DNA from: Mansonella perstans
Lineage: Eukaryota; Nematoda; Chromadorea; Rhabditida; Onchocercidae
NCBI GenBank assembly: GCA_037074765.1
Contig: JBAMDO010000046.1
Span: 62,001-126,000, forward strand
Direction: 5' to 3'
DNA length: 64,000 bases
The translations under genes and the position numbers were made by a program. The notes under the pieces were generated by a model. The model saw only the letters and a program-made list of their open reading frames with translations, had not been told where the DNA came from and ran no database searches. Shown one piece after another: positions 1 to 12,995 of the stretch. Each line of letters opens with the position of its first letter. The first letter of the stretch is position 1.

Positions 1-761
1 TATGCTTATGGCGATAGCATATCGCCATATTTGATTGCATTTATCCGTAGTTTGCTTAGATTTTAATTTGTCCAAAATATCTTGCTAGACTCATGTATTT
101 TCATTCCACTTTCAACGTACTGTTTTTGATTTCCTGTAAAAGTTTAATCATAACGATGCATAATGATCAGCAGCATCGTTTGGTGAAAAAAGTCACAATT
201 TGAAATGCTTGATCTTAATTTACATTTTAAAACAGAGTCACTGATTAACAGTGCAGTCCTTACTTGATTAATCTTAGCACAACACTCAGATCTTTATTCA
301 TTTTATTGACATTATCAGCCAGTGACATATCTTCAAAATTTATTTCAAATAGATAGACATGTTTTTTTAATGTATTTTTAAAAAAAGATACAATCCCATT
401 CTCCAATATTCTTTCTGATAAATTTGTACTAAGTTTGGTTGTAACATTGTTTCATTTTTAATTTAGATTTAAAGTCGTCATGCTATTCTTCTCAGAATTT
501 TCCCATAGGTCTTGAAAGGTCGGCAAATTAATCTTCATTGAATAGAATTTTAATTTTGAAGAACAAAGTGTAGTTCCTGCCCATCTTCTTGTAATTTTTG
601 TTGTTCACATGTTTTTATTTTCTATTTCTACTTTCTCCTTTAACTTTTATACTATTTACTATAAAGAAATGAAAGGTTTTCAAGATATGAAATTTCCCAG
701 ATACTATAAATTCAAATTAAACACTCAGCTACACATTGTTAAACAAAATTTTTCTCGGCAG
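1..761. other. Upstream intronic sequence of the alp-1-like gene; no exon recognised
   Basis: AT-rich sequence preceding the first exon I can assign. The PDZ domain expected at the N terminus of the ALP/Enigma family is not visible here and presumably lies left of the window. A good acceptor, TTTTTCTCGGCAG, closes the stretch at 761. Confidence 0.5.
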
Positions 762-3700
762 ATTTTACGTTGCTCGTCAAGTGAAACTCTTCCAGGAATC
801 AATCGCAATCCCGGGTTTTAACGTCGGAGCTCAACCATTCGGCGATCATCAGGAAGTGAAACATTTACAGTATAATTCACCTATGCCTCTTTATTCGCCG
901 CAAACAGCTGCTGAACAATACCTTCAACAAACAGGTGGACTATTTGGAACCGAGTAAGTTTTGACATGTATTATAATTTTAATTTTTTTGTAAATCAAAG
1001 CCAAAGTTTATATGCATTACAGAGAAGCAAAACTGAATGCCTTAAACCAGATATGTTCATCATGGACATCATAATGCTGACCACAATCACAATAATTGAG
1101 CTATATCTTCTGTCATAACATAATAAATGCTGCATAGTTTGTTGTTAACATTAGAAATTGATTTCTGCGCGATGATCGTACCAGAAACACGCATAATTAT
1201 GTCTTCGCCAATGAAAAGTATCATTTAAAAAAAACCGTAGGACTGCGGAATCTAATTTGTCAAAAGTTTTCCTCGAGCAAGGTCAGCTGCACTCTTTCGA
1301 TCAAGCAAGATTAGTGTTCAAGATTCCACCATCAATTCATTAAATACGTGGAAATATTTTAGCCCGAATTTGGCTAAACAAAAGGAAGTTCCGTCGTATT
1401 TGCGATCGGAAACGCTTCGTCTTATCCAGGAAAGCGAGAGCTCGAAAGAAAGTGGAGAACAGGCGATACCAGTTAAGTCAACTAATACCAATCAAGGTAT
1501 GCCGATAGAGTTTTAAGGTTTTATGAAAATCGTATCAGCTTAATTATTTCATAGTGGGAATTAATTAACATTCATGCAATAAAGTTGCGAGGTTTTGAAT
1601 TCCAAAGACCATAAGAGTGACGTCACTAATTTAATTTTATATGATCGAGCTAAGCATTATGGTGTTGTAACACAATAATAAAGAATTTTATCCTGAACTC
1701 TACTCGTATTCAGAAGAAATTAAAACGAACGTGGAAAATCTAACCGAAGCACCGATGTGTTTTGTTTGTGGGCGCAATATAAAGTATGTTATTTTGATAG
1801 TCCACATTTAAATTTATGGCATTAATTGTAGTGCAGAAAATTTTACCTTCCAAGATTTATAATGTAGATTTTTTCCTGCTATTTCGAACATTAATTACCA
1901 AATTATCATTTTAAAAACATTGTTCAGCTTGTGCGACAAGCTTTGATTGATAGCATATCACCACTTAAGTTATGTCTCAACACGTTAGCATATTCGAATT
2001 TCCCCAATGTTTGTCGACAGATGATGATCGTAGTTATTTATACATTAACGCCTATAACAAAGGCCGAATTTAATCTTCATAAACAAACAAAAACTTTTTC
2101 CTTTTTTTTCGGAACTTCATAAACAAACAAACTTTCATGACTGAATAAGACAGCAGCCATACTGGCCTCACAGGAAATGAAGTAACAAAACTTTTTGCTC
2201 GCTGTTCTCAGTGATGCCAATAATTTGGAAGACCGTATTTTAAGTGTTTTTCTATTGAAAGAGAAATTGTGGAGAATTGTAAGTATCAACTTCCTTCCGT
2301 TGTATTCCGTGAAGTGTAGAAACCCCAACATTGTAGCAACAAAAGATGATGTGTATGAAATTAGTTTTCTGATCTTTGCCGAAAAAACTAGCTCTTGATA
2401 TTGTTGTAATGTCAAAACTCCTATTTGATTTACAATATTATTCCAGATGATCTAAAATAAACTCAAAATACACTTATGATATTTAGTTGGAGATTTCCGA
2501 GCGGTGTATTTCTTCATGTATTACAATTTTTCGACTTTATTTGGAGTGCTGATTCTCGGCTGCTACTTTATTATCTAACTATTAACCACAAGTTTTCATT
2601 AAATGATAGCGGTATTTGTAAATGAGGGAGTAAATAACCGATTAGAAATCTATTAAAAATAAAAAAGTAAAAGAAATGAATTTAGAATTATAGAAGTTTA
2701 AACAAATAGAATTCTTTAAATCAGAGTTACAATCACCAAAATTTAATTGTACAGGCAAGTAAAGTCACTTCTACAGATCTGATCATTTCATTTCATTTAA
2801 ACCCTTAACACCACTGAAACTGGTCATAAAGATTTTTTTAGATGTATTTGAGTACATTAATATGCAACAGTCATAAAAGATCACCCATTTGTAAGTAATT
2901 ATACAATTTTATTTTATAATTTACCGTTCTCGTAGTGAGTTACATGTTACTTTAAATTAGTTCTTTGTGTGAGATGAAACCTGTGGTACAAACACTTCAG
3001 TAACCATAAAAGGTAGAACATCTGTATGCACAATGGTTAGATGATATACATACTTAATCTGCTATTCTATCCTTGCCCTTTCACTAACTGATAATGAATG
3101 AATTTGAACTTTAAAATCTTTAAAAAAAAGATCTTTTCTTTAAAGATTTGTTCAGCAGTAAGAGTTGTCACACCTGTGTAACAGTAAGAGTTATCATAGC
3201 TTCAATCACCGTTATTTGGAAATATGATTCAAAAATATGAACATTTTAGAGGAGTAATGTGTCGAGCATTCGATCGTACAATACACAGTGATTGCTTTCA
3301 ATGTTCTACCTGCGGTAGCCCGCTCAAGAACGAAGGACACCATTTTATCAATGATAAATTTTACTGCGACATCCATGGTCGTCAGCTTAGAGGATCCGGT
3401 ACTGTCACAAGCCGTAATGAGATCCATTGGTCCACCGCGTATGCTAATTTTGTCAATTTTGATAATAATAGATTCGATCATAATAGAAGAATTTTAGATA
3501 AAACTTGGAATTTGAATCTTCAAATCACTTTTTCGAAATTTTTGATTGGTCTGAAGAAACCGGCAAGCAATATTGTAAACATTTTTTCCCTTCCTCTCGT
3601 CTTTCTACTTCCTCTTATCATTTGCATTTTATCTGCTCCTCTTATTACTTCGCCACAATTTGTCTATTGCAGAAATAGAATACTGCGATTCTGAATTAAG

Positions 3701-6700
3701 ATTTTGTAAAAAGAAGTTCCAAAATTTGGGCACAAAATACGTGCCAGCGTACAAAAATTGGTTTTAATTGCAAATAATAAAAAGAATCATATTAATAAAC
3801 AGTGATGATAGCATTGGTATTGTACGTTGACTACGGTGATAAAAATATAGGATCATATCGGATTCCAAGAAACTCAATTTGCTTGATATAATTGGTCAGT
3901 AGAATGCAAATACAATAAAAAGATGCCGAAACCTACCGGAGGAAATCGATTTTTCTTGATGTCACGGATTTTTTAAGTTCGAAAAGTAACAACAGTTTCA
4001 GATTTTTATTTTTCAGACGGCGACCCAAAATGGTTCCAACTTTCGACAAAAATGCTTTGTTAACTCAGCATCAGTCAGGAATTATAAATCGGCAGTCGGT
4101 TTCAATTAGTCCAACACCATGGAAGACACAAAGTCCTATCAGGTACTCAACAAGTTTTTCGAATTTTATTTTTCTCCAGTTTTTCATTTCCAATGACTTA
4201 TTTGCCAGATTCAAATTTTCTGCCAGGTAAAGATTCAGCTGCGAAAAAATTTTCATTTTATTGGGTGAATACAGTGCTATGTAGTTTCATATAGTGCAAA
4301 TCCAATTTCCACTCCATATCTTAATGATTAAAAACCCCATCAGGAACGCAAAGCGATTTATGTTTTTAGTTTCTATCACTGTTTTAATTATTCATAGCTT
4401 TTGGAGAAATTCCTTAAAATCAAGTATTTTTCACAATTTGTAACCAAAAATTATTCATAGAATTATATTGAATAGCAAGAATTTTATACAAAATAAAATA
4501 TCACTCTGAAACAGATATTTTAATTCTTGATTGTTTGGTGAAGGCATTATAAATAATCTGCAATATCAATCAAACTTGTCTAATACATAATTTATATATA
4601 ACAAATAATTACTAAGTAAAAATACTAGCTGTTTGTTTATTTGGAATAAAAAGAAGTCACTGGGTTAAGAAATTATGTATTCTTGTTCACCATCCAGGTT
4701 TTAGTAATAAGTGCAGAAACAGAGATATAAATAAAATATTAATTCTATTTTTAATTTCTCAAATATTAATGACTAGTGTTTGAGATGAGTTTCATTAAAA
4801 TGTAATATGAAAAATATCCGCAGCTAAAAAGAACGACATTTAGTCCAAGCAATCGCGGTGTGCCACCAGCGGCTACTCAATATGGCCATGAGTTGAATGA
4901 ATTGAGGAAAGAAATCTACAGTTCGTCGATGAGTTCAGGTAAATAAGATTCTTCAGCTATATATAAAGCAGAGTGGTCCTGAAAGTATCAATGTCAACAT
5001 CAAAATGAAGTTGAAAAACAACCGTAATATTACGAGTTCAGTAACTGGAAGCGACTCATACCAAAAAGTTTACGTAAATATGGGAATTATGATTCCTTTG
5101 CTTCACAAACAGTAAATTGGGTGCGAGTTGAATCTATCAATTATATAATTGATGTAACACTCTGTTTTTATGTGAATTCTATCTTTACTTACACAAATAT
5201 TTAGAACTCAATTTCAATTACTATTATTCATGTGAAAGTTTATTTCATAACCGTGTCAAACGTCCTTTGTATACCGGCATCATTCGTATAGTCTACGCAG
5301 GTGACGTATCCGATCAGCAATACTACCAACTTTCATGAACGGTATTAAGTCATGTCCGACCTTTACCTCTTAAAATCCAGAAAGTAAGTTCACTACATCG
5401 GATTCCATGCAAGCAGCAATGGCCTCCAGAACCTCACAAAATTAAGAAATATTGGTAATGCAGCTATTAATTGCTGCTACTTCTAAAGATTTGACCTCTA
5501 ACAAGCCGGAACAAGATGAATCTCTTTTGTCATTGGCAAAATTTATCAAGGGAAATTTGAATAGACAGCGGAAACTTGCAAATCCGAAACGATGTCGTAC
5601 CTGTGAATCACCTGGGAAAAAACGGAGTAACTGCAAATAATTTTAGCACAGCATGCAGATATCATGTAATGCCGTGTGATTCGTTTTTTCAAAATCCAAG
5701 TTATCCGAGACATATGAAATAAAAGTGCTTTCAGATGAATAGAATTATAGTATAAGACAGATATGCTATAGAAGGTTTGACTGATAATATGAATAGTGGA
5801 ATTCGTAGCTGTAAATACGGTGGTATTTACGAAAACCATTTTCAGAACAAACCACTTAGCTACAATCCCTCAGAACACTGATCGTAATATGGCAAATTCA
5901 GAAATTTGAGAATGAGAAAAGATGAGATACGGAAAAAACGAGCTAATCTTAATGGATGTAATGTACACCAACAGTAATATGAAAATGAGAAATCGTCCCA
6001 TTAAGGAAGTATCCGATGATCAGGCGCTGTTTAGTGGAATGGAATCATCAGATGCCACTGCGATGAAACTGGAAATATTGAGTTAGGTATAATTGAAAAG
6101 GAGGGTCTAGCAGCTGAAATGGAAGAAAACTACTGATTTGCGAGAAATTCGGCTTTTTCATGTATCATTGTGGGAGATTTACTCGCGATAATAAAAATAG
6201 TAGGAGTAAAGGGAGGAACGATAACATTGGAGGGTGAAATTTGCTTGATCTTCATATTGAGAATCAGAAGATAATGGAAGGAGTAACAGAAAAAACCGAG
6301 GAAGGACAAGAATCCACGGGGTCGTATTTTATTAAGGGACGTGATAAACAAGATTGCAATTAATATCAGCTGGAATTACGTGATCCGGAGAAGCAGCTTT
6401 TACATATACTTGAAAACACTATCGATTTTCTCAAAAATCACGACGAGGTGCAGAAATTTCATCGTTAATGGATCCTTTTACCGAATAAGCTTTGAGAAAA
6501 ATTTTATAGAGCTCATTCCAGAAATTTCAAATTTTCGATAAGTATTGAGATTTCAGAAATGCTAATTATTTATGATAGATAATCAATGATACTGCACATT
6601 TTACGTTAGTGCTGCAGTACTCCAGCATGGAGGACAAATTGTTGGATGAAAATGGCTGTTTTTATCAGAGACACCAGAAAAATGCAAGATACATGGACAG

Positions 6701-9520
6701 CAATAAAGTAATGAAATTAGTGGAAAATAGATCGAACGGTTGTCGAGATCTGAATTGTGATATTTTTTTACGGTGAAAATCGTTTGAGCACTGCATTATA
6801 ACGTCATCTGATCTATTTATCGAAATTCGCTAACTATGCGAATGAAGTTGCGTGCCATTCCAGTGACTCTGATACCATTCTTTGATGATGCTGTTTTAGA
6901 TTCTTTTTTGCATCCTTTTTAGTGTACTAATTTGATTACCATATAGAAGAGCTGATACCTTACGGTGGTTTAGTGATGCCAGTATTATCATGACCTTTGA
7001 CCTATAATGATTCACCATGTCTTATTCACGAAGTAACATTGTCGAAAATTAACACGGATTTAAAACAAATTAACTGTCGTACAGATAATAGCAGAATGTC
7101 ATAGGTATAATTAAAATCCTGACAAATCGCTGTAAAATAAATATGCGGAGAGCTGAACAAATGGATAGTAGGTATGCGCTAATTCTTGGTTGCTTTACCA
7201 ATTAAAAACTAATAACAGGCATGTGATAAATACTCTGAGAAGCCTAAATTTCTGAATGTAATCGTTATGTGAAGAGCATGTTTTGCAGTGTAAAATATCC
7301 CCGTATGTCTTATGGGGCACAAATCAACTAATCTTCAAATCAAGATTTTTGCTAGTGATAACAATCGTTTAATGAAAGCTATAATATTGTGACGCTGAAA
7401 AATATCCTAACTATATTCTGTTAATCAATATTAGTTTGTAAGCATCATTCAAAATAAGGTAATTCCATTAAATAAGCTAAATTGCTTGCGCACCAAATTA
7501 AAGAAGCCTCAATATTTCTTAGTTTTATTCATTGGACATTAAGAAACAGAGTAAAATGATACAATCAGTAGACTGTTGAAGGCTTCCCAAAATCTGCGGA
7601 GTACATAGAGCTAGAAAAGGAGAACTGTCGATCGATTTCAATTCTTATCAAAGTTAGAGATTTTACAAATTTCTCCAGTTAGAAAGAATCCATGAGTATT
7701 GATCAAAACTATAAAATTGAATTATTGCCATAAGACAACTTGTATTGTTTCTCTAGAGGATTTCAGAATTCAAACTATTGTATGATTCTTTTTATCCACT
7801 TCCTCTTCATTTCTTTTATTTCAGTGCCATGCATTTCCTTAATTCCATACTGTTTGAAGCATTTATCACACTGATGCTAATCACAGTTTACATCAAATCA
7901 GTTCCTGTAACGCAGGTTCTATAACATACACAAATATCGGTGCCCCATATACACTGATAATCATAACTAGCTTCTAAGAACTGTTTGCTCACCTCAGTTA
8001 AAATCTTCAACTCTTTGGCTTAAAAATAAATTGTTCTATTGCTTTTGTCACTTTAAAATTAGAATTCTGGAATTTTGCAGTAAACAGAAATCCACATCTT
8101 AAACCATCAGATGCATATGAACCGCGAATTGACGAACAAGTGAAGAGTCGAGCTATATTTCACACTCCAAGCAATCAGATATCGCGTTGCGAAGACTGTA
8201 AACAAGAAATACGGTATATTTGATTGCTTCCTTTGCATTTCGAAATAAACGTTTGCATAATTAATTCTCAAATGCATAAATTAATATAACATAGATACTA
8301 AAAGAATTATTTTGAATTATGTAATGCGAAAATAGCAGTATTATTCATAGTAAATTAGTGATGAATTGATGATTGTAAAACTTTGGCTAGATTTAATTTC
8401 AAAAATTCGACAGTTTGATATTAGGACTTTGCAGGGGTGCATATGTCTTAGCTAATGGATTAGTATACTGTCCAAATCATTTTGTATGCTCCAACAAACG
8501 ATGTGGTCGTAAATTGTTGGACATTGGTTTTGTAGAAGAAAAGGGACAAAAATATTGCGATCGTTGTTTCGAAACTGAAATTGCTCCACGCTGTGCCAAA
8601 TGCAACGAGCCGATAACTGCTGTTAGTTAAAAATATTTTAGATTATAACTCTTCAAATATGTAGCCTGGACTGATATCATTAGCACAATCAATGTTGTGA
8701 TGACTTTCCTGAACAGAACAAAAAGCTATTTGTTTTCAGTGATAGGAAATCGCTATCGTACTACTAGATAATATAATAGGTTTTGATGATAATTGAGCAA
8801 TAACCATTAACCATTTGCTTGATTTTTTTTTTTTTTTTTTATAGGATTGTCTAAATGCGCTTCAGAAACAGTGGCATCCACACTGCTTTGTTTGCACGCA
8901 TTGTCATTATCCATTTGGAAATTCAGCATTTTTCCTTGAACAAGGACAGCCATATTGTGAAACAGGTAAGCTTGTCATATTCACCTCTAGTAATTCACTA
9001 ATTACTTAAGTATTTTAGCACTTTACATCTTCGTTATCAAATAGCTGAGCATCGATTTAAATACTCTCTCAAACATAGTAATTTGAGATAAAAGCGATCC
9101 TGAATTCTAGACTGGAACATGCTATTCACAACTAAATGCGTGTCATGCCATTACCCGATAGAAGCTGGCGACAGATGGGTAGAAGCATTGGGCACTGCAT
9201 TTCATTCAAACTGCTTTAACTGCGCGGTAAATTTATCACAATTGCATAGTTTTATCCAGTATGAGTAGAAGTTTTGAATTTTAAAAGCAGAAATAGAAAT
9301 AATCCACCAGTACTGAAGATTTTTAGAACAACACTTGGCTCCAGAAATGCTTTGAAAACAGTAAACAAAAAGAATCAAAGAAACAGAAAGTTAACGTGCA
9401 TACTTTCAATACATGCATAATCTATTCAAATTTAATTTATTTCAGAGCTGCAATGTGAACTTAGAAGGAGAAAGTTTTTATGCCAGAAATGGAGCACCAT
9501 ATTGCAAATTACATGCTTGA
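762..9520 (+). CDS. alp-1: ALP/Enigma-family PDZ-LIM protein, 3' part (ZM motif and four LIM domains)
   Basis: Adaptor of the Z-disc/dense-body family that links alpha-actinin and actin in muscle. The 5' end (expected PDZ domain) is outside the window. Exons, approximate: 762-953, with the ZM-like motif VKHLQYNSPMPLYSPQTA; 1363-1496; 1714-1783 and 3250-3438, which together form LIM1 (CFVC, HSDC, CSTC, CDIH); 4017-4153; about 4824-4939; 8081-8213 and 8434-8621, LIM2 (CEDC, CPNHFVC, CDRC); 8845-8965, LIM3 (CAKC carried over from the previous exon, HPHC, CTHC, CETD); 9111-9226 and 9446-9520, LIM4 (CVSC, HSNC, CNV, CKLH). It ends two residues after the last zinc ligand, as is typical for the family. 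The 3.1-kb intron 4940-8080 is the longest. The intron phase around 4824 fits better with an acceptor a few bases downstream. A four-LIM architecture matches nematode ALP-1. Family assignment is firm; exact isoforms are not. Confidence 0.88.
4940..8080. other. Large alp-1 intron with slightly less AT-rich, unexplained sequence
   Basis: No LTR, inverted terminal repeat or recognisable exon was found. The stretch 5270-6780 has longer broken open frames than the surrounding introns, for example 5452-5640 (ending CRTCESPGKKRSNCK) and 6624-6776 (containing GCFYQRHQKNARYMDSNK). They have no splice support and I cannot name a family. They may be remains of an old insertion. Confidence 0.35.
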
Positions 9521-9792
9521 ATATGAACAAGTTATATCTTTTTTTTTTTTTTGCTACTGTACCAGCGCGGTGTAATATAATGCTATCTTTTAATCCCACT
9601 ATTTAAGCTTCACTAAAGCTTATTAAAAATTCCATACTCTACAACGAAGTTCTGGATTTTCTATTCTGTGGCTCAGGTGATATCCATGAAAGAATTTTAA
9701 TTATGCATCGTAATGAAATATCGAAAGCATTAAAGCAGTTTACATAGAGGAATAAGCACTTCAAAAGATCAAGAAGTATATAAGTATGCCTT

Positions 9793-11653
9793 CTAACCAG
9801 ACGTTGATCGTTTACGTCTACATTTCTGCACTATCCAGTTAAAATAACCGATGTAAATGAGCATGATCGCTCGCAGCAAACCAGCAAAAAGCACCTGTAT
9901 AAAGAAAAGAAAGAATGAATAAATTTCAAAAGAATTAGCCAGAGTTAAACGACTAGAAAATGAAAAAACCATTGACTACCAACGAATTCTGAGATTCCTC
10001 GGATATTTCAGAGAAATCCAAAACAGAAAAAACAAAAGAGTCAAATGACCTGTGCAACAGCCTGTAAAAAGCTCTTCTCTGGTGCACCACCCGCTGACAA
10101 TACTCCAAGTGCCCATCCATCCAGACCAATGCACGTGTGGTAATTACCACAAGAAAGATCATGAATGAGGCATTCAGCAACCACTTCTGGTTCAAATAGA
10201 CCTGCAGTGCCACTGATTCCCTTGAGTTCTTCCGGCATTGTCAATATTTCACGCTTAAAAATCATGATCACGATCACAGTACCAATCTTCGTCATTTCTT
10301 CCCAGTAAAATAACTTTTCGGTGACTTGAACGATATCTTAATCATCGAACAGTAACTAAAAAAATTTGAAACCTGGAAGCCTTCGGTATTCGTATTTGGA
10401 GGATAGACTACAGATACTTGAACGTTATACGGAAGCAGTTCCATAAACAATGCTTCAGCAAAGCCACGCATCGCAAATTTTGTTGCTCCATAAGCAGTAT
10501 ATCCCCAAATTGGACACTGACCGGCGGCAGAATTCACAAAAATTATTTGGCCGTTACGTGACTCCTTCATTTTCGACACCACCGCTTTAGTCATATGAAC
10601 CTGAAAGCAAAAATATCTTATGCGTCGATAGTGATTCCGAAGTTTTGCACATACATCACTTGAATCTCAAAACAGTAACTCTGAAAAAAAAGGAAGGCAG
10701 AACATTAAATCATCAGAACTCCTTCCATCTTTCTCTTCTCATTATTGCATAAAAGCATACCGCACTTAAAAAATTCATACACATTTGCTCCTCATATAGT
10801 GATATATCGACTGAATCAAAAGCCCCTTGCGCAGCATATCCTGCGTTATTTACCAAAATATTGATATCACCAAGTTCATTTTCCGCTTCTTGTATCATTG
10901 CCTTCAGCTAATTAAGATTCATGAATATTTGACACAAAAAAAAAAAAAAAAAAAAAAACTAGAAAAACCCAGAACATTTTACAAAACTTTCTTAGAAAAT
11001 TGAACGAATATAAGGTTTCGATTCTTTTTTATTTTGTCTTCGGTATGAATGGCATTCAATTATTAAACGACGATCTCACCACACTATAGGATGAAGTAAC
11101 GTCAACACTATAGTATTTTGCAATTGCACCATTTTTCTTGATTTTTGCTAGTGTGTTCAATTCGTTACACACCAATTCCAGCTGTTCTACATTACGTGCA
11201 GCCAAAGAAACAGAACAACCGCGTTGTATTAAAGCTATGGCGATTGCCCTTCCGATCCCTTTCGATCCACCTGTAAAAGTTTTGCTTTGCCTCTTAATTT
11301 TAGAAAATATTATATTATTGAAAAAGAACGTTTAGCACATGAAAACAGAAAGTTACTGTAAAAAATTCAAACAGAACAATTTCTACAAAACCTCTCCAAA
11401 CTATTCAAAACAAATTAACTATTGCTGAAACGCTGATAGCACAGCAAGAATTTTTTGAAAATTCATAGCAACTAAGGAAAAATATCTGATTAGCTTTAAT
11501 TCAATAAAATGATTAACCTGTAATAAACGCATGCTTCCCTTCAAATGATACTGGCTTTTTTCGTGGTAACGAAATATAAACTAAGATTAAAAGTAGAGCA
11601 TAAATAAAAACTATAGCAAATGTGAAGCATGATATGCAAAAATAGATATCCAT
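9793..11653 (-). CDS. KDSR: 3-ketodihydrosphingosine reductase (short-chain dehydrogenase)
   Basis: Reduces 3-ketodihydrosphingosine to dihydrosphingosine, the second step of sphingolipid synthesis, at the ER membrane with NADPH. Start at 11653: MDIYFCISCFTFAIVFIYAL is a membrane anchor, and a TTTTTCAG acceptor lies 24 nt upstream. Exons on the minus strand: E1 ends in the start of the nucleotide motif (ITG); E2 (about 11075-11270) continues GGSKGIGRAIAIAL; E3 (about 10760-10910) carries NNAGYAAQGAFDS; E4 (about 10370-10592) carries the catalytic Ser (FVNSAAGQ) and YxxxK (YGATK), then YPPNTNTEGF; E5 (about 10050-10253) begins REILTMPEELKG; E6 (9793-9893) has a second hydrophobic stretch (VLFAGLLRAIMLIYIGYF) and ends KRSTSG-stop. 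The VYPPxTxT signature and C-terminal membrane segment match human KDSR, and length (about 320 aa) is close to the family. Likely the last gene of an operon; convergent with alp-1. Confidence 0.9.
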
Positions 11654-12001
11654 TTACCGCGCTTGCACCTCAGTTAACTGAAAAAGAATTTAAAATAACT
11701 TAATTCGAGCAGTTCAATTTCAATTCTGAATTATTCGTTTAAAGTTAAAATTTCACAGCCTGAGAGAAAAACCGCGTAAAATATAAAACAAAATAACAAT
11801 GTTAAAACAGTGATAATGATAATATCATATAGTACGTAATGACGTATCTTAATTTATTTTTCTACTTGTATTTTTGACAATGTTATGGTATCAAAACTTG
11901 CTGTGGTACACTTCTTTGAAAATAGAATACCGTTTCCGCAATATTTCGTGAATCTGAAGTGAAAACAACTAAAAAAAGTGTGGCCCACTACCACAGAATG
12001 T

Positions 12002-12506
12002 TTAAAAGCCCACCGAATTAAAATGCAAAGCGATTGGCTTGCCGAAAAAGCGTCCATACACTGAAAGTGCTGCCCAAATGAGATTCACGTCCGACGCTTG
12101 AACAACCACAGACCCCTTTCGTTCAATCTCGTTAAACGGACCCAATGAATAATTCGGCGCAGTCTGACCTAGTATTATTCGTATTGCTTCATTGACCAAT
12201 ATTTCAAAATCATGTCCAGTGAATGTACTCCTCAGTGGTACTCCGAACTCTCTGCATTTCAAAAAAGTTAATTGAAAGAATCCAAGTTAATGGTAAGAAT
12301 CTAAATAGATAACCACAGTTAACTATTACTCCCTATACTGAGTTATTACAAAATTCATGAAGTAAGAGAAAAATGGAGCTAATTTCTGAATTTTTCCAAT
12401 TCGAAAATCTCGCTTTGAAGATGGAAAGACAATAAGTGTAATTAACGGACACATACACTTTAAATGTCAAACGTCTTTGGCCTGCTAGATTAACCTTTCC
12501 TGGCAT
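12002..12506 (-). CDS. RPP14: Ribonuclease P/MRP protein subunit p14 (RPP14-like)
   Basis: RPP14 is a small nuclear protein subunit of RNase P, which trims tRNA 5' leaders, and of RNase MRP. Two coding exons are visible: 12506 to about 12446 (MPGKVNLAGQRRLTFKVYV) and about 12258 to 12002 (EFGVPLRSTFTGHDFEILVN to IALHFNSVGF-stop). Joining them at phase 2 gives KVYVEFGVPL, which lines up with KVCLEFQDCGVGL of human RPP14. The distal part DVNLIWAALSVYGRFFGKP matches the human LVKLWSSLTLLGSYKGKK region in spacing and chemistry. Predicted length is about 105 aa, slightly shorter than human. A TTTTTCAG acceptor lies about 40 nt upstream of the chosen ATG. It sits 349 nt upstream of KDSR and 489 nt downstream of the GPATCH2-like gene. 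Identification rests on a visual alignment. Confidence 0.72.
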
Positions 12507-12995
12507 ATAGTGCGCCCATACACATGCAATAACTTCGAGAAACTTCCTGAAAAATATGCATTTAGCAGAGAAAAAAGTTGAGTTAATTATAATCATACCA
12601 ACATAAAAATTAAGCAATTCAAATTTAATGACTGCATAAATATAGCAGATCATCGATCTTTTCCCTACTTCACCTACCATACTTGCATGTTCAATCTGGA
12701 ATTTCCATATTGCTTAAAAATTACAAAAAGATATATTTCAGTACAGATTTACTGATAAAAAAATGGCGATTTCAGGACAAATTTAATGTAATCTTATTTA
12801 CAATGAGGAAATCACTATGTCAGCACCGCAATCAATTAAATGATCAATTGAAAGTTCTAACCATATATATCACAAATAACCATTAAAAAAAAAATAGATT
12901 AATAAGATGATACACATCACTTAATAAACAGACATTTCATTACAACTGCAACTAAAAATAGCATTTAGTTAGGAATGAGCGCATGTTTTCATATT

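Noticed and set aside
6624..6776. FLYWCH-type zinc finger or MULE remnant
   Set aside because: GCFYQRHQKNARYMD is vaguely similar but the expected WxC and CxH ligands are missing.
10254..10300. Extra hydrophobic segment in KDSR (TVIVIMIF)
   Set aside because: Placing the acceptor at TTTTTAAG (10254) puts this stretch in the intron and restores the family spacing between YPP and the C-terminal region.
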